NCBI GenBank assembly: GCA_044220725.1
Contig: JBGAQN010000002.1
Location: 20,883-84,882 of the forward strand
DNA length: 64,000 bases
From: Phosphoribacter sp044220725
Lineage (GTDB): Bacteria; Actinomycetota; Actinomycetes; Actinomycetales; Dermatophilaceae
Direction of reading: 5' to 3'
Part shown: positions 50,448-59,762 of the stretch, one piece after another
How the letters are laid out: each line of letters opens with the position of its first letter
Position numbering within the stretch: position 1 is the first letter of the stretch
The notes under the pieces: model-generated
What the model was told of the DNA's origin: nothing
What the model saw: the letters and a program-made list of their open reading frames with translations, nothing else
Database searches by the model: none
Position numbers and translations under genes: made by a program

Positions 50448-52181
50448 GTGCAGCTCGTCGAATGCGTCCCCAACATCTCCGAAGGGCGCCGGCCCGAGGT
50501 CTATCAGGCCGTCGCGGCGGCGGCCGCGGCCGTGCCCGGCGTGACCGTCCTGGACGTCGACCCCGGCGTGGAGACCAACCGGACGGTCATCACGTTCGTC
50601 GGCGAGCCAGAGGCGGTGCTGGAAGGGGCTTTCGCGCTCCTCGTCGCAGCGCTTGACCGCATCGACATGACCGGTCACTCCGGCGCGCATCCGCGGATGG
50701 GTGCGGTCGACGTCGTCCCGTTCGTGCCGGTGGCCGGCGTGACGATGCAGGAGTGTGGGGAACTGGCGCGGCGCCTTGGGGAGCGGGCCGGACGGGAGCT
50801 CAACCTCCCCGTCTACCTCTACGAGCACGCTGCGGCCAGCCCCCAGCGACGCAACCTGGCGGACGTCCGATCGGGTGAATACGAAGGCCTGCCAACCAAA
50901 CTCGCCGACCCTGTCTGGCAGCCCGACTTCGGGCCGACGGCCTTCCAGCCGCGGGCCGGAGCCACGGCGATCGGCGCTCGGCCATTCCTCGTGGCCTACA
51001 ACGTCAACATCAACACGACCGACAAGCGCCTGGCCGCCCGGATCGCGGCCGACATCCGCGAGAAGGGCCGCAAGCGCCTCGACGCTGCGGGCAAGCCCGT
51101 GCACGACGAAGGCGGCGCCGAGATCTGGGACCCGGGACTGCTCAAGGGCATCAAGGCCGTCGGGTGGACCATCCCCGAGTTCGGCTGCGCGCAGGTCTCG
51201 ATCAACGTCACCGACCTGCAAGCGACGCCGCTGCACGTCGTCTTCGACACCTGCGTCGAGCGGGCCACCGTCCATGGGTTGCGGGTCACCGGGTCCGAGC
51301 TCGTCGGGATGGTGCCGCGTGACGTGCTGCTGGAGGCGGGTCGGCACTATCTCACCCGGATGGGTCGCTCGACGGGGGTCCCCGAGACCTACCTCGTGCA
51401 CGTCGCCTGCCGCACCCTGGGCCTGTCGGAGGTCAAGGCGTTCGACCCGGCGCAGCGGGTCATCGAATATCGTCTGGCTGAGCCGGGGCCGCTCGCCGCG
51501 AGCACCCTGACCGCGTTCGCGGACGAGCTGTCCAGTGATTCGCCCGCGCCAGGCGGCGGCTCGGTGGCCGCGCTCGCCGGGGCCTTGGCTGCCGGGCTCG
51601 CGGCGATGGTCGCCAACCTCGCGCACCCGAAGCGCGGTTTCGAGGACCGCCGGGAGGCGCTCGACCACCTCGCCGTTGAGGGTCAGCAGCTCAAGGACCG
51701 GCTGCTCGCCGCCGTGGACGCCGACACCGCCGCCTTCGACGCCTACCTCGACGCCCTCCGTATGCCGTCCGGCTCACCCGAGCAGGCGGCCGCCCGTCGC
51801 GAGGCGATCACCGTCGCGACCATCGGCACGATCGAGATCCCGATGATCACCCTCGAAGCCGCGCCGCGGATCGCCCAGCTGTGCATCGAGGCCGCCCGAT
51901 CCGGTATGCCGTCCTCCCTCTCGGACGCCGGCACCGGAGCTGCACTGGCTCTGGCCGCCGCCTCGGGGGCCTACCAGAACGTCTGCATCAACCTCCCCGG
52001 GTTGTCCGACGCGACGGCGCGCGCGGAGTTGCTGGCCCGGGCCGACTCTGCGTGGGAGCAGACGCAGGACCTGGTCCGCCAGGCCGGTGCCCTCACCGTC
52101 ACTGCGCTGCGCGCCGCAGCTGGTCCGAGCGCAACCGACGGTGGACCTGACTCTGGCGCCGGCGCGGGGGTCGTCAGGTGA
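50448..52181 (+). CDS. ftcD: bifunctional glutamate formimidoyltransferase / formimido-THF cyclodeaminase
   Basis: Protein of about 577 aa with two enzymes. Residues 1-320 (LVECVPNISEGRRPEV, HSGAHPRMGAVDVVPFVPVA, LPVYLYEHAA) are the formimidoyltransferase, and 330-550 (DSPAPGGGSVAALAGALAAG, SSLSDAGTGAALALAAASGA) the cyclodeaminase. It moves the formimino group of N-formimino-L-glutamate to tetrahydrofolate, releasing glutamate, then ammonia. GTG 50448 lies six bases after AAAGGG and matches the family start; ATG 50433 is possible. Many actinobacteria use HutF/HutG or HutG alone instead of this animal-type enzyme, so the fusion is notable. Confidence 0.93.
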   Translation: MQLVECVPNISEGRRPEVYQAVAAAAAAVPGVTVLDVDPGVETNRTVITFVGEPEAVLEGAFALLVAALDRIDMTGHSGAHPRMGAVDVVPFVPVAGVTMQECGELARRLGERAGRELNLPVYLYEHAAASPQRRNLADVRSGEYEGLPTKLADPVWQPDFGPTAFQPRAGATAIGARPFLVAYNVNINTTDKRLAARIAADIREKGRKRLDAAGKPVHDEGGAEIWDPGLLKGIKAVGWTIPEFGCAQVSINVTDLQATPLHVVFDTCVERATVHGLRVTGSELVGMVPRDVLLEAGRHYLTRMGRSTGVPETYLVHVACRTLGLSEVKAFDPAQRVIEYRLAEPGPLAASTLTAFADELSSDSPAPGGGSVAALAGALAAGLAAMVANLAHPKRGFEDRREALDHLAVEGQQLKDRLLAAVDADTAAFDAYLDALRMPSGSPEQAAARREAITVATIGTIEIPMITLEAAPRIAQLCIEAARSGMPSSLSDAGTGAALALAAASGAYQNVCINLPGLSDATARAELLARADSAWEQTQDLVRQAGALTVTALRAAAGPSATDGGPDSGAGAGVVR

Positions 52182-52185
52182 CCGG

Positions 52186-53367
52186 ATGAGGAGCCTGCTC
52201 ATCACCGACATCGGTGAGCTGGTCACCAACGACCCACGGTGGGCCGCCGCCGGGCAGCCCGCCGACGTGGCCCGACTGGGCATCGTCCAGGATGCGGCAG
52301 TCATCGTCGAGGATGGCCAGATCGCCTGGCTCGGCCCGGCCAGCCATGCGCCACAATCGGATTCGCAGCGGAGCGTGGCCGGTCGAGGGGTCATCCCCGG
52401 GTTCGTCGACTCACACACCCACCTCGTCTTCGCTGGCGATCGCGCCGGCGAGTTCGCGGCGCGCATGGCGGGCACGGCATACGACGGGGGCGGGATCGCG
52501 ACCACCGTGGCGGCGACCCGCGGCGCCTCCGACGAGGAGCTCCGGACCCGCCTGGCCGCCCGGATGGCCGAGTTGCGTCGACAGGGCACGACGACCGTCG
52601 AGATCAAGAGCGGCTACGGCCTGTCGGTCCAGGACGAGGTGCGGCTGCTGCGGCTGGCCCGCGAGGTGACCCCACACGTCACCTTCCTCGGGGCGCACGT
52701 CGTGCCCGGCGAGTATGCCGCCGACCGCGCGGCCTACGTCGACCTGGTCACCGGTCCCATGCTGGCGGCTGTCGTCGAGCAGGGGGCCGCGGCATACGTC
52801 GACGTGTTCTGCGAGACCCGGTCAGCACACGCCTTCACCGAGGATGAGGCGCGCGCGATCCTGCTCGCCGGGCGAGCAGCGGGGCTGGGTCTGCGGGTGC
52901 ACGGCAACCAACTCGGGCCCGGTCCCGGCGTCCGGTTAGCCTGCGAGCTCGGCGCGGTGAGCGTCGATCACTGCACCTATCTCGACGCGGCCGACATCGC
53001 TGCGCTGGCCGAATCTGGCACTGTCGCAACGCTGTTGCCGGGCGTGGAGTTCTCGACGCGGCACCTCTACCCCGACGCTCGACGCCTGCTCGACGCCGGA
53101 GCTGCTGTAGCGCTTGCGACCGACTGCAACCCGGGGACCTGCTACACGTCATCGATGCCGTTCGTCATCGCGCTAGCCGTCCGGGAGTTGCGAATGACCC
53201 CGGCCGAGGCCCTGTATGCCGCGACCGCCGGATCCGCGGCCACGCTCGGGCTGCGTGGGCGGATCGCCGTTGGTGAACCGGCCGACCTCACGGTGCTCGA
53301 CGCCCCGAGCCATGTCCACCTGGCCTATCGACCCGGTGTGCCGATCGCGTCGGGTCTATTCAGCTGA
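52186..53367 (+). CDS. hutI: imidazolonepropionase
   Basis: Protein of 393 aa. Amidohydrolase motifs: GFVDSHTHLVFAGDRAGEF (HxH metal ligands), EIKSGYGL, FLGAHVVPGEY, GLRVHGNQLGPGPG and ATDCNPGTCYTSSMPF with the catalytic Asp. It opens 4-imidazolone-5-propionate to N-formimino-L-glutamate, the substrate of FtcD next door. ATG 52186 follows the ftcD stop by 4 bp. The frame that starts upstream at 52087 lies inside ftcD. Last gene of the hut cluster. Confidence 0.95.
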   Translation: MRSLLITDIGELVTNDPRWAAAGQPADVARLGIVQDAAVIVEDGQIAWLGPASHAPQSDSQRSVAGRGVIPGFVDSHTHLVFAGDRAGEFAARMAGTAYDGGGIATTVAATRGASDEELRTRLAARMAELRRQGTTTVEIKSGYGLSVQDEVRLLRLAREVTPHVTFLGAHVVPGEYAADRAAYVDLVTGPMLAAVVEQGAAAYVDVFCETRSAHAFTEDEARAILLAGRAAGLGLRVHGNQLGPGPGVRLACELGAVSVDHCTYLDAADIAALAESGTVATLLPGVEFSTRHLYPDARRLLDAGAAVALATDCNPGTCYTSSMPFVIALAVRELRMTPAEALYAATAGSAATLGLRGRIAVGEPADLTVLDAPSHVHLAYRPGVPIASGLFS

Positions 53368-53404
53368 CGGCCGTCGGGCCAAGCGCTAGCACTGTCACTG
53401 GCAT

Positions 53405-53477
53405 GGGGCCCACATCGGGTGAGCGAAACCGACGTCCTGACGTCGATTGCTCTCACCTGAGCCACCCTGTGGGCCCC
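53405..53477. repeat. long imperfect cruciform between convergent hutI and subtilase genes
   Basis: Outer arms GGGGCCCACA (53405-53414) and TGTGGGCCCC (53468-53477), then GGTGAG/CTCACC, then inner arms CGACGT/ACGTCG. Three nested stems over 73 bp. Could be a bidirectional terminator or a mobile palindromic element. Confidence 0.7.
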
Positions 53478-53512
53478 CGGCGCGCCCGCCCGAGGATGAC
53501 GAGCCTGGACCA

Positions 53513-53531
53513 ACGACGGTGGCACCGTCGT
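53513..53531 (-). terminator. hairpin after the subtilase gene
   Basis: ACGACGGT, 3 bases, ACCGTCGT, placed 16 bases beyond the subtilase stop on the minus strand. Compact GC hairpin suited to termination. Confidence 0.55.
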
Positions 53532-53546
53532 GAGCAGGCCTAAGAC

Positions 53547-55793
53547 CTACTTGAGGTAAGCGAACAGCGCTGCATGGGCGGCGTCCCCGGCCTTGAGCGT
53601 GGCCTGGGAGTTGCCCAATGCCGCGCCCTTCACCGAAGAGAACGTGATCGTCACCGTCGCGCTGCCACCGGCGGCCAGCGTCACCGACGACGGCGACACG
53701 GTGAACGTGCCAGCCCCGGGACCATCGACCACCGACACCGGCAGGTTTGACATCGCCGAGCCGGTCAGGTTGGTCAGCGTCACCGTCTGGGTGAGAGTCT
53801 GGCCCGCGGTGTTGGGCACCGCACCGAACGAGACGCTCGGGCGGGTCAGCACCACCGTGGCATTCACCGCGGCGTCGAGATCGGCCAGGCCGTTGCCGAC
53901 CTTTTGTACGTTGACATCGACCGTGGTGCCGTCTGTGTATGCGGTCAACACACCCTGCTTAGCCGTGTTGGCAATCGCCGAGCGGACCTGCCAGGCCTCC
54001 CACCCGGGATGCGCCGCGCGCACCACGGCCGCCATCCCCGCAAGATGTGGGCTGGCCATCGAGGTGCCCTGGAAGAACGCCCAGCAACCCTCAGTCGTGT
54101 TGTCGCACATGGCCATCGGGATCGACGAAAGGACATTGACGCCCGGGGCGACGACGTCCGGCTTGACCCGGTAGCTCACGTCGACCGGGCCCTGGCTGGA
54201 GAAGCCCGCCATGATGTCGTCGTTCCCGGTCGTTCGGTAGGTCGCGTCGGATCCGATCGTCACCGACATCCCGTCCAGCGCGAGCAGGGCGGCCTTGGTG
54301 GTCAGCCCGGTCATCACCGCCGGAAGTTGCTGAGCGGCTGCCGGAAGGGCCGTGTCCAGCGCCATGGCGATCGGGTCGCCAGCGACATTGTTGACGATGA
54401 TCGCCGCCAGGGCACCGGCAGTCTTGGCGTTGGCCACCTTGGTCCCGAACGTGCATGCGCCACGGGAGACCAACGCGATCTTCCCGCTCACCGTCGCCGG
54501 CATCGCGGTGCAGCCGTTCCCCAGGGTGCCGTCGGAGTTCTTCACCGCAGCCAAGAGGGCCGTGATCGGAGCCGTGGGGACGGGGAACTCGCCGGTCGCG
54601 GCATACACCGTGGTGCTGCCGCTCGTCACGGGGAGGCCGACGAAGTGTCCGACGGTCGAGGCGCCCGCGGTGAGCGCGCGCTCGGCCGAGCCGGGCGAGC
54701 CAGTGGTGAATGGTGCCGGACCCTCGTTGCCGGCCGACACAGCCACGACGATCCCAGCGCGGTCGATATTGTCGACAGCGACCGTCAGCAGGTCCTGGTT
54801 GCCGTGCGCGTCGCCGCCGAGGGACATGTTGAGCACGTCCATCCCGTCGAGCACCGCGGCCTCCATCGCGTTGAGGATGTCCTCGCTGCGGGCGTTGCCG
54901 ACATCGCCCGGGAAGACGTTGTAGCTGCCGAGGCGGGCGCCCGGGGCGACCCCACTCGGGTCGTAGTCGATGGCGACGCCATCGACCATTGCGGGGGTGG
55001 TGAGGTTGCACGCGACCGTGCCACCGACATGGGTGCCATGCTCGCCGATCGCCTCGGCCGTGTAGCCCTTCGAACCAGCCTTGTTGTTGAAGACCTTGGC
55101 GACGATGACCTTGTTATTGGTGAAGCGTTTGTCACCAAGCTGGGTGGCTGCCGGGAAGCCGGCATCAGCGAAGCAGGGGTGGCGTTGGTCGACGCCCGAG
55201 TCGATGATGCCGACCCGCACGCCATACCCAGCCCAGGACTTGGGGTCGCTCTCGACCGAGCTAGCGCCCGAGGCTGCCCAGCCGGCCAGACCGTCGATCC
55301 GGGCCAGGTCGGGGTCGGCCGCGGTGGGGTGGTAGGTCGCCTGCAGGGCCACCGCTTGGACGCCCGGGGCCTTGCGCAGCACATCCAGCGACGTCCCGTT
55401 GAGCCGAACCGCAATGGCGTTGAGCGAGAAGTCGTATTCGCCCGTGACCTTGGCCTTCGGGGCGTTGGCCCGCAGCCAGGTCTTCAGCGCGTTGCGCTGA
55501 GCCGCGAGCGCCGCCTTGACGCTCTTGGTCTGCTGCCCGTCGAGCTTGACCCGGCCATTGCCGTGGTCAACGTTGGTCGATGTCGACAGCGGGTCGCCCA
55601 CGAGCTGGATGATGGCGCTGCCCGAGTCGATCCCCGAGGCCGCAACGGGCCCGTCACTGTTGGGGTCGATCGAGCGTGTGCCGGTCGCCGCCTGGGCCGT
55701 CATGATCGCGCTGCCGCCCAGGGCAACCGCTGCCACGGCCGCAATGGCGGCGCTCCGGCGGCCCGCAAACCGGGCAGCCTTGGATGCACTCAC
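53547..55793 (-). CDS. secreted subtilisin-like (S8) serine protease with PA domain
   Basis: Protein of 748 aa from GTG 55793 (AGAGGA site upstream). Signal peptide 1-35, propeptide (inhibitor I9-like) to about 160, then the catalytic domain: Asp198 in VGIIDSGVD, His252 in GEHGTHVGGT and Ser578 in QGTSMASPHLAG. A protease-associated (PA) domain at about 400-515 is inserted between His and Ser, and residues 650-748 form a fibronectin-like beta domain (TLTQTVTLTNLTGSAMSN). It is an exported degradative protease. The reading frame continues upstream to 57053, but antisense to pxpAB and without homology. Confidence 0.95.
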   Translation of the reverse strand: MSASKAARFAGRRSAAIAAVAAVALGGSAIMTAQAATGTRSIDPNSDGPVAASGIDSGSAIIQLVGDPLSTSTNVDHGNGRVKLDGQQTKSVKAALAAQRNALKTWLRANAPKAKVTGEYDFSLNAIAVRLNGTSLDVLRKAPGVQAVALQATYHPTAADPDLARIDGLAGWAASGASSVESDPKSWAGYGVRVGIIDSGVDQRHPCFADAGFPAATQLGDKRFTNNKVIVAKVFNNKAGSKGYTAEAIGEHGTHVGGTVACNLTTPAMVDGVAIDYDPSGVAPGARLGSYNVFPGDVGNARSEDILNAMEAAVLDGMDVLNMSLGGDAHGNQDLLTVAVDNIDRAGIVVAVSAGNEGPAPFTTGSPGSAERALTAGASTVGHFVGLPVTSGSTTVYAATGEFPVPTAPITALLAAVKNSDGTLGNGCTAMPATVSGKIALVSRGACTFGTKVANAKTAGALAAIIVNNVAGDPIAMALDTALPAAAQQLPAVMTGLTTKAALLALDGMSVTIGSDATYRTTGNDDIMAGFSSQGPVDVSYRVKPDVVAPGVNVLSSIPMAMCDNTTEGCWAFFQGTSMASPHLAGMAAVVRAAHPGWEAWQVRSAIANTAKQGVLTAYTDGTTVDVNVQKVGNGLADLDAAVNATVVLTRPSVSFGAVPNTAGQTLTQTVTLTNLTGSAMSNLPVSVVDGPGAGTFTVSPSSVTLAAGGSATVTITFSSVKGAALGNSQATLKAGDAAHAALFAYLK

Positions 55794-56009
55794 TACACGT
55801 GTCCTCTCGTCTGTCGGATCGGACGACGTAGTCCTCACCGGAGGCGACGCTCCCGACGGCCCTCTGGGCCGCGCCCCGCCGCCCGCGCAGATGGTATCCC
55901 GACAGTTGTTCCTGTCGGGAGGATTGGCCACGATCAATCTTGCGGCGGACAGCTGACTGTTCGACAGGCTGGGCTCGATGCCGGCCGGGGAGCGGGAGAC
56001 AATCGTGTC

Positions 56010-56768
56010 GTGCACATCGACCTCAACGCCGACCTCGGCGAGTCCTTCGGGGCCTGGCGGATGGGCGATGACCCAGCCCTGCTCGACATCGTCACGAGCG
56101 CCAACATCGCGTGCGGCTTCCACGCCGGCGACCCCCTGACGATGACCCGGACTGTCGCCGCGGCCCTGGAGCGCGGAGTCGTCGTCGGCGCACACGTCTC
56201 CTACCGCGACCTCGCGGGTTTCGGGCGCCGATTCATCGACGCGAGCGAGGAGGAGGTGCGCGCGGACGTCCTCGTCCAGCTCGCCGCCCTCGACGGGGTA
56301 TGCCGTGCCGCCGGCAGCCGGGTCGCCTACGTCAAACCACACGGCGCGCTCTACCACGCGGCCGTCCGCTACGAGCCGCATGCGCGCGCGGTGGTCGCGG
56401 CGGTCGCGGCATACGACGGCTCCTTGGCGATCCTCGGTATGCCGCGAGCGCGCGTCCTGGCCCTGGCTGCGGAGGCCGGGCTGGCCACGGCAACCGAGGC
56501 CTTCGCGGATCGGGGCTACCGGGCGGACGGGACGCTCGTGCCGCGCGGCGAGCCCGGTGACGTGCTGCACGACCCCGCAGACATCGCCGCACGCGTGGTC
56601 GGACTGGCGGCCGCTGGCCGGATGGCGTCCGTCGACGGCGGGCACCTCGACGTGCAGGCCGACTCGGTGTGCGTCCACGGGGACACACCCGGGGCCGTGG
56701 CGATCGCTCGCGCCGTCCGCGACTCGTTGGAGCAGGCCGGGGTGACGCTGCGTGCCTTCCGGGCCTGA
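56010..56768 (+). CDS. pxpA: 5-oxoprolinase subunit A (LamB/YcsF family)
   Basis: Protein of 252 aa from GTG 56010: HIDLNADLGESFGAWRMGDD is the LamB/YcsF signature, followed by SANIACGFHAGDPLTM, RVAYVKPHGALYHAA and YRADGTLVPRGEPGDVL. With PxpB and PxpC it splits 5-oxoproline (pyroglutamate), a spontaneous product of glutamine, to glutamate with ATP. The gene overlaps pxpB by 17 bp. The subtilase gene diverges from it across a 216-bp gap. It makes glutamate, as does the hut cluster next door. Confidence 0.93.
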   Translation: MHIDLNADLGESFGAWRMGDDPALLDIVTSANIACGFHAGDPLTMTRTVAAALERGVVVGAHVSYRDLAGFGRRFIDASEEEVRADVLVQLAALDGVCRAAGSRVAYVKPHGALYHAAVRYEPHARAVVAAVAAYDGSLAILGMPRARVLALAAEAGLATATEAFADRGYRADGTLVPRGEPGDVLHDPADIAARVVGLAAAGRMASVDGGHLDVQADSVCVHGDTPGAVAIARAVRDSLEQAGVTLRAFRA

Positions 56769-57495
56769 CCCGACAGACCTCGCCGCCGCCGATCCGGGCG
56801 CGGCCGGTCTGCCGATCCACGGGGAACGGGGTGGCCCGCGCATGCTGCCCTGCGGCGATTGCGCCCTGCTCGTCGAGGTGGCGGACACTGCGTCGGCCGT
56901 GGACCTGGCCCGCCGGATCGATGCGCTCCGCGCTGGACAGGGGTCGGCGCGACCCGTCGTCGAGGACATCGTGGCCGGGCAACGAACTGTCCTGGTCGTC
57001 GCGGCCAGCACCGCAGCGCTCCCTGACGTGGGTCGGGCCGTGGCCGACGTCATCTGGGCGCCACGAGTTCCCGAGGCAACCGCGACTCGGTCGGTGGGCG
57101 AGGCAGCACTGATCGAGATCCCGGTGGTCTACGACGGCCCCGACCTAGAGGTCGTGGCACGGCATACCGGAATGAGCGCCGCGGCCGTCGTTGCCGCGCA
57201 CACCGGCACGGACTGGACCGTCGGCTTCACCGGGTTCGCGCCCGGCTTCGGCTACCTCGTCGGGGGCGACCCGCGCCTGGTCGTCCCGCGTCGGGCCGAG
57301 CCACGCCCTCGGGTCTCGGCAGGGTCGGTGGCACTCGCCGGGCCATACAGCGGCGTCTACCCCACCGATTCCCCCGGCGGCTGGCAGATCGTCGGACACA
57401 CCGATGTGCCCCTCTGGGACCTGCGCCGCGACCCCCCTGCGCTGCTGCGGCCGGGGCTGCGGGTGCGGTTCGTCGAGGTCGGAGCCCCCTCCTGA
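56752..57495 (+). CDS. pxpB: 5-oxoprolinase subunit B (KipI/allophanate hydrolase subunit 1 type)
   Basis: Protein of 247 aa. The conserved core is MLPCGDCALLVEVADTASAV, TGFAPGFGYLVGGDPRLVVP, RPRVSAGSVALAGPYSGVYP and SPGGWQIVGHTDVPLWD. It forms the ATP-dependent complex with PxpC. GTG 56752 begins inside pxpA; ATG 56842 directly before LPCGDC is an alternative start that would remove a 30-residue unconserved extension. The stop overlaps pxpC (TGATG). Confidence 0.92.
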   Translation: MPSGPDPTDLAAADPGAAGLPIHGERGGPRMLPCGDCALLVEVADTASAVDLARRIDALRAGQGSARPVVEDIVAGQRTVLVVAASTAALPDVGRAVADVIWAPRVPEATATRSVGEAALIEIPVVYDGPDLEVVARHTGMSAAAVVAAHTGTDWTVGFTGFAPGFGYLVGGDPRLVVPRRAEPRPRVSAGSVALAGPYSGVYPTDSPGGWQIVGHTDVPLWDLRRDPPALLRPGLRVRFVEVGAPS

Positions 57496-58388
57496 TGCGC
57501 GGCTTGGAAGTCCTCGCCACCGGTCCCCAAAGCCTCGTCCAAGACCTCGGCCGACCTGGGTATGCCGCTGTGGGAGTAGGGCGTTCGGGGGCAGCCGACC
57601 GGGCGGCATACCTGCTGGCTGGGCGTCTGCTCGGGGAACCGGAGGGCCGCGCTGCCCTCGAGGTCACCCTCGGCGGACTGGTCGTGCGAGCCCACGGGTC
57701 GTTCACCGTCGTCGTCACGGGAGCGGCCGCGCCCGCCCGCATCGACGGGAGGCCAGTCGGGCACGCCGCGCCCGTGCACCTGCCCGACGGGTCGGTGCTA
57801 GCGCTCGGTATGCCGACCGCCGGACTACGCAGCTACCTGGCGGTTCGCGGTGGGTTCGACGTCGAGCCGGTGCTGGGGTCGAGGTCGACGGACACGTTGT
57901 CCGGGATTGGGCCGGCGCCCGTCGCCATCGGGCAGACCTTGCCCATCGGAGAGCCGGGGTCCGGTGGGCCGACGGTAGACCTCGCACCCGTGGCCGGGCC
58001 AACGGGTGCGGTCATCGAGTTGACGCTGCTGCTCGGGCCCAGGTTCGAGTGGCTGGCCGACCCGGACGCGTTGATCCGCACCACCTGGACGGCCTCGGCC
58101 CGCAGCAACCGGATAGGAATGCGCCTGGACGGCCCGCCGCAGGATCGAGCGGCGAGGTGGCTCGGGGTGGAACTGCCCAGCGAGGGTGTCGTCGTCGGAT
58201 CGGTGCAGCTGCCGCCGGATGGGCGCCCCATCGTGTTCTTGGCCGATCATCCGGTGACCGGCGGATACCCGGTGGTGGCGGTCCTGACCCAGGGTGCGAT
58301 CGATCGGGCCGCCCAATGCCGGCCGGGGCAATCGGTCCGTTTCCGGTGGGCCGGGCGTGGGCTCGGGTTGCCCACGGGGTCGGCGTGA
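57495..58388 (+). CDS. pxpC: 5-oxoprolinase subunit C (biotin-dependent carboxyltransferase-like)
   Basis: Protein of 297 aa. Features: ATGPQSLVQDLGRPGYAAVG, GRSGAADRAAYLLAGRLLGE and LGGLVVRAHGSFTVVVTGA at the start, SDGTRRG-type loops replaced by SARSNRIGMRLDGPP, and EGVVVGSVQLPPDGRPIVFLADHPVTGGYP near the end, all conserved in PxpC/KipA. ATG 57495 shares a base with the pxpB stop. It completes the pxpABC operon. Confidence 0.93.
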   Translation: MRGLEVLATGPQSLVQDLGRPGYAAVGVGRSGAADRAAYLLAGRLLGEPEGRAALEVTLGGLVVRAHGSFTVVVTGAAAPARIDGRPVGHAAPVHLPDGSVLALGMPTAGLRSYLAVRGGFDVEPVLGSRSTDTLSGIGPAPVAIGQTLPIGEPGSGGPTVDLAPVAGPTGAVIELTLLLGPRFEWLADPDALIRTTWTASARSNRIGMRLDGPPQDRAARWLGVELPSEGVVVGSVQLPPDGRPIVFLADHPVTGGYPVVAVLTQGAIDRAAQCRPGQSVRFRWAGRGLGLPTGSA

Positions 58389-58476
58389 CCTTGTCAGGCC
58401 CCATCACACGGCTCGGGTGGATCCGCCCGTGAGATTCGGTGTCACTCGTGGCCGCCCCACCTGACAGGATGTCGGC

Positions 58477-59343
58477 ATGACGTCGCCGACCAAGGCACCC
58501 CCCGTCCTGCTCGCGCCTCGCGTTGGGGGCGGTCGCGCCTTCGAGACCATCGCCCGATCCTGTCTGGCCCATGCCGACGCGAACCAGGCCCTGCTCGATG
58601 TCCACGGCGACCACGAAGCCCTGCACCAGTTTCGCGTCGGGTATCGACGCCTTCGATCGCTGTTCTCCCTCGCTCGCGAAGTGAGCCAGGCCGACCCTGA
58701 AGCAGCTCGCATCAAGGCCCGACTACGGGAGCTGACGGTGGCCTTCGGTCCGGCTCGGGATCTCGACGTCTTCCGGGAGAACCACCCCGACCTCACCGCC
58801 GCGAATGCGGCCCGGATCGACAAGGCGCGAGTGGCGGCATACCGCACCGCCATGGATTTCCTGCAATCGGCGGAGTGGGAGCACACCCGCGCCGACCTCG
58901 ACAGTTGGCTGGGGGCCGGGACTTATCAGGACATCCTGGGGACCGGCACGTGGAGCGGCCGCACGTGGGCGGCCGGCGCCCTGGAGCGTCGGCGCAAACG
59001 GATCCGGACTATGGGGCGGAAACTGGTCAAGTTGTCTGACGCGCAGCGCCATCAGGTCCGGATCGAGGCGAAGAAGGTCCGCTACGGTTGCCAGTTCTTC
59101 GGCTCGCTATGGCCGAACGACGCTGCGGACGTGACGGTGCTGGAGAAGCGCCTGGGCAGCCTGCAAGACCGACTCGGCGCCCTCAACGACCTGGCCACGT
59201 TCGGACGAATCGTCAGGTTGGCCGACCTCAAGAAGGTGGCCCCCCCGACGGTCGACATCCGCGCCGAGATTGCCGCCGCGCAAGATGTGGCCGATGAGAT
59301 CGCCGAACTCCGGGCCTTCTGGGAGCGGGCGCTGCAGCACTGA
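58477..59343 (+). CDS. CHAD-domain protein
   Basis: Protein of 288 aa. CHAD motifs: EALHQFRVGYRRLRSLFSLA (the His/Arg-rich helix that binds polyphosphate), GPARDLDVF, RIEAKKVRYGCQFFGSLWP and RLGSLQDRLGALNDLATF. CHAD proteins bind inorganic polyphosphate and localise to polyphosphate granules, and are often next to CYTH/TTM enzymes, but no such gene is here. Polyphosphate storage would suit a Tetrasphaera-like host. Stands alone after the pxp operon; repeats follow. Confidence 0.92.
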   Translation: MTSPTKAPPVLLAPRVGGGRAFETIARSCLAHADANQALLDVHGDHEALHQFRVGYRRLRSLFSLAREVSQADPEAARIKARLRELTVAFGPARDLDVFRENHPDLTAANAARIDKARVAAYRTAMDFLQSAEWEHTRADLDSWLGAGTYQDILGTGTWSGRTWAAGALERRRKRIRTMGRKLVKLSDAQRHQVRIEAKKVRYGCQFFGSLWPNDAADVTVLEKRLGSLQDRLGALNDLATFGRIVRLADLKKVAPPTVDIRAEIAAAQDVADEIAELRAFWERALQH

Positions 59344-59351
59344 CCGGTCCG

Positions 59352-59454
59352 CGGCACTCACCGATCCGCGGCAACTCGCTCCTCCGCGACACTCACCGAT
59401 CCGGAACACCCACCGATCCGCGGCACTCACCGATCCGGAACACTCACCGATCGG
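59352..59454. repeat. 17-bp tandem repeat, 6 units, after the CHAD gene
   Basis: Units of CGGCACTCACCGATCCG alternating with GAACACTCACCGATCCG, one unit 18 bp and degenerate. The pattern begins 9 bp after the CHAD stop. The rest of the 419-base gap 59344-59762 holds the regulatory half-sites listed below. Confidence 0.85.
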
Positions 59455-59673
59455 TAACACCGCCGGAAGGGGCGATGGCCGAACCTCTGACACCAGGAGA
59501 GGTCCGGCCATCGTTCGCGCCGCGGTCCCGCATCGGCCCGGCAGCGCGGTGTCCGTCTTTCGGAACGTCGTCAAGACGTCGTCCGATCAACGTTTCTGCT
59601 TCCCAACAGTGCCTATGAGTGTGCGGTGTGCCGACGAATCGGACAAGGCTCTCACAGTCCCGCTTCGAGTCCC

Positions 59674-59739
59674 TGTGAACGCGGCCCCTTGTGAACGGTC
59701 GCCCACCGTGTCACGATCACACTGGGTGTGAACGTTCAC
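59674..59739. promoter_or_regulatory. repeated TGTGAACG half-sites, one forming a perfect palindrome
   Basis: TGTGAACG occurs at 59674, 59690 and 59727 on the plus strand; the last is part of the perfect 12-bp palindrome GTGAACGTTCAC (59728-59739). They lie 24-89 bp upstream of the HTH-protein start, as expected for autoregulation. Confidence 0.6.
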
Positions 59740-59762
59740 GGAAAGGTTGTGAAAAGGCAGTG

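Noticed and set aside
53904..56768. A 954-codon frame on the plus strand across the subtilase gene
   Set aside because: Only its last 252 codons (pxpA) show a family. The rest is antisense to a well-supported S8 protease and lacks any motif; long antisense frames are common at this GC content.
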